Source of the DNA: CAZDJQ01 sp964505765
GTDB taxonomy: Bacteria > Patescibacteriota > Microgenomatia > UBA12405 > JAHJSD01
Direction: 5' to 3'
NCBI GenBank assembly: GCA_964505765.1
Contig: CAZDJQ010000020.1
Coordinates: 1-14,807, forward strand
DNA: 14,807 nt
The position numbers and the translations under genes were made by a program. Of the stretch, positions 13,043 through 14,807 are shown piece by piece. Within the stretch, counting starts at the first letter, position 1; every line of letters starts with the position of its first letter. The notes under the pieces were generated by a model. It had not been told where the DNA came from. It saw nothing but the letters and a program-made list of their open reading frames with translations, and did not search any database.

Positions 13043-14752
13043 TTAATTTTCCACTCCCCGGAGGAACCTAGCCGGCCAGGGCTGATAATCTGAAAAGAAA
13101 GTTTGTTCGTGAATAATTTCTTTGTTTTTAATAACCTGCCAGTCGAAAGCGGCTTTTGCCCCCCAAACCGGTTTTTCCGTTTGTTTAGTTTCTCCCGGTG
13201 CAAGACTGGGGTCATCAATATATATTGGTTCCGGGGGCGGGACTTGAGCCCACAATCGTTCATTGGAAATAATAACTTCTCTATTATCCGGGGTGCCGTA
13301 AAATTTAAAGCTGAGATAAGAATTATTTCTTTGAAATTCTCTTTGAATTAAAATGTAGTTGTCCGTGTCATTTTTAAATTTAAAATCGCTGGTTGGAAAA
13401 TAAACCGTAGCATCAAATCCCGGCGGTTTATCTTGTTCGTAATAATTAACTCGGTAAGCGTGAGGATGACGCTCAATAATTTCTAAGCCGGTGTTTAAAA
13501 CTGCTCTGAAAAGGGTGGTTGACACTTGACAGACTCCGCCCCCGTCTCCGAGTATGGTTTGGCCGTCTTTGATAATGTAGGCCTGTTGATAGCCGGTTGC
13601 GGTGGTGACTTCTCCTAATGCTTTATCCATAGAAAATATTTCTCCGGGAGCAATTAAGATGCCGTGCAGTCGGTGTGAGGCTAAATCAATGTTGTGAATT
13701 CGGCTGGGGATGGAATTATAAAAAGTGCTTTCTCCCTGCCCAATTAAACGGGTGACGCCAAAGCGGTTGGTATCTGAGGTTTTAATTTTCGGTTCTGTCT
13801 GATCAATTTTCAAGTCTTTAACGGCGCTGTTTTCTTTTTTGCTTAATTGATTTAATCCCTGTTTTATTTGATCAATCGTATAATTTTCATCTAATTGATA
13901 ACCGGTTTTATGCGGTTTAAAAGTTACCACTCTTCCTTGGTCAAATTCAAAAAGGGCATTTTCAGCTTCCTGATTAATTGATTGTGAGATGAGATTGACG
14001 TATTCTTTAATTTTTTCAGTGTCCCAATCTTGTTGAAACCCGACAAAATTAATTAATTGTTCTTCCTGGATAACAAAATTCTGGTTTTCACTGCTCAGAG
14101 TTAAGCTTTTATTTATTAATTTCTCAGCTCGCTGTTTGGCCTGCTCAATTTCCTGGTCGGTCGGAAAGCTTGATTTTTGTTTAACAATTAATGAAAAAGG
14201 TTGATGGAGTTGATAAATCTGGAGATGGTTTTCAAAATCTTTTTTAGTCTGGTCTGCGTCTAATTCAATTCCGGGTTTTCCGACCTCAACTTCAATTTCT
14301 TGAGTTTCGTTGATTAATATTTGGTTGGGAATAGTATCCCGATCTATTTGAGCCGCTAGGTCGGCTAATTTAGCTTCAAACTCGGGCTCATTAAAAGAAT
14401 AGGCAAGGGGAATGAACTTCTTTTTTATGCCGTTGGCTAAAAATTGCTGACGCGATTGTTGATAGGCTTGTTCTACGGAGTGGTCAATTTGATAGCTTAG
14501 ATTGATTTCATTTGGGCTGATGCTCCATTCTTTTTCCTGGTAAGCAAACTTTATTTCTGAAGGCAGCCGAAGTTTTTTATTTAAGAAGTCTTCAGCTTTT
14601 GTTTTAGTTAATCCGCTGACGTTCCAAGGGCCGAGATTAGTCTGGGGATAAATCTTGTTTTGGTAGGCTAAATAAAAAGCCCCGGCCACCGCCAGCGGCA
14701 GACCGACTAAGATAATCGGCAAACTGATTAAAATTATTTTTTTCCAACGCAT
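13043..14752 (-). CDS. VanW family protein with peptidoglycan-binding-like domains
   Basis: From ATG 14752 the protein has 569 residues: a basic start (MRWKK), one membrane segment (about 5-29), an exported region with two 'PG_binding_4'-like repeats (about 70-190 and 210-310), the VanW domain (about 341-471) and a C-terminal beta-rich, proline-containing part (about 493-563). The VanW core holds FSMDKALGEVT (373-383), GDGGGVCQVSTTLFRA (402-417, with C408) and ERHPHAYRVNYY (427-438). VanW was first seen in vancomycin-resistance clusters; its activity is not established and resistance should not be assumed. Two starts are possible: 14752, with TATAAT 9 nt upstream, or 14773 (7 residues longer, MRYNCNH), with an AAAGGA-like site about 9 nt upstream. 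The shorter gives a cleaner membrane anchor. It leads the VanW-TPR-rnhA set. Confidence 0.88.
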   Translation of the reverse strand: MRWKKIILISLPIILVGLPLAVAGAFYLAYQNKIYPQTNLGPWNVSGLTKTKAEDFLNKKLRLPSEIKFAYQEKEWSISPNEINLSYQIDHSVEQAYQQSRQQFLANGIKKKFIPLAYSFNEPEFEAKLADLAAQIDRDTIPNQILINETQEIEVEVGKPGIELDADQTKKDFENHLQIYQLHQPFSLIVKQKSSFPTDQEIEQAKQRAEKLINKSLTLSSENQNFVIQEEQLINFVGFQQDWDTEKIKEYVNLISQSINQEAENALFEFDQGRVVTFKPHKTGYQLDENYTIDQIKQGLNQLSKKENSAVKDLKIDQTEPKIKTSDTNRFGVTRLIGQGESTFYNSIPSRIHNIDLASHRLHGILIAPGEIFSMDKALGEVTTATGYQQAYIIKDGQTILGDGGGVCQVSTTLFRAVLNTGLEIIERHPHAYRVNYYEQDKPPGFDATVYFPTSDFKFKNDTDNYILIQREFQRNNSYLSFKFYGTPDNREVIISNERLWAQVPPPEPIYIDDPSLAPGETKQTEKPVWGAKAAFDWQVIKNKEIIHEQTFFSDYQPWPARFLRGVEN

Positions 14753-14761
14753 ATGGTTACA

Positions 14762-14767
14762 ATTATA
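14762..14767 (-). promoter_or_regulatory. -10 box upstream of VanW gene
   Basis: A perfect TATAAT reads on the minus strand from 14767 to 14762 and ends 9 nt before the ATG at 14752, predicting a leader of about 2-3 nt. No -35 box is visible at 16-18 bp spacing. If translation starts at 14773 instead, this hexamer lies within codons 3-4 and would be fortuitous. No gene was recognised between 14774 and the window edge. Confidence 0.5.
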
Positions 14768-14807
14768 GCGCATTTTGCAATTTCCTTTCTTTTAATGGTA
14801 AAATAAC

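Noticed and set aside
13043..14752. Vancomycin-resistance determinant
   Set aside because: VanW alone does not confer resistance and no vanH/A/X-type genes are present; VanW proteins are widespread in non-resistant bacteria.
1..14807. tRNA, rRNA, CRISPR, insertion sequence, integrase, attachment site or replication origin
   Set aside because: No cloverleaf or rRNA segment, spaced direct repeats, transposase or recombinase product, terminal inverted repeats, or DnaA-box cluster was found by eye.

Overview
The window looks like chromosomal DNA from a Candidate Phyla Radiation (Patescibacteria, probably Parcubacteria-like) bacterium. The reasons are a DUF4012 giant membrane protein, a VanW/PG-binding protein, a Wzy-type ligase with a TPR tail, very compact spacing, few Shine-Dalgarno sites, and no mobile DNA, RNA genes or CRISPR. 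TGA acts as a normal stop in three genes, so code 25 (Gracilibacteria/Absconditabacteria) is not in use. The assignment rests on gene families recognised from memory, not on a search.

The plus-strand block (39-8542) starts with a ComF-type phosphoribosyltransferase. Next comes a four-gene envelope or peptide-modification cluster: a seven-helix '7TM_transglut' membrane protein without its usual transglutaminase domain; a glutamate-ligase-like ATP-grasp enzyme fused to a retropepsin-like protease domain; a second RimK-like ATP-grasp ligase; and an O-antigen-ligase/polymerase-like protein with a TPR and acidic tail. The termination factor Rho follows, with its own promoter, leader and consensus Shine-Dalgarno site, and then a membrane-anchored LysM-LysM-M23 peptidoglycan hydrolase.

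The minus-strand block (8566 to the right edge) converges on it with only 23 bp between. In transcription order it holds a VanW-family protein, a 97-residue membrane-anchored single-TPR protein, RNase HI, a 928-residue DUF4012 protein with a degenerate dehydrogenase-like N-terminus, and formamidopyrimidine-DNA glycosylase (MutM).

Most non-housekeeping genes point to the cell envelope: a peptide ligase/protease set, a polysaccharide ligase, a peptidoglycan hydrolase, VanW and DUF4012. The most novel points are: (1) the compact 7TM + ligase-protease fusion + second ligase + Wzy cluster, which could add and trim amino-acid tags on a surface polymer or protein; (2) a recurring promoter layout in which a TATAAT-like -10 box lies only 5-9 nt before the start codon, implying leaderless mRNAs and correcting at least one start; (3) a 63-bp, nine-unit heptanucleotide array filling the DUF4012-mutM gap. 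No convincing intrinsic terminator was seen anywhere. No stretch over 300 bases lacks a gene; the longest gap (5967-6111) holds the rho promoter and leader.
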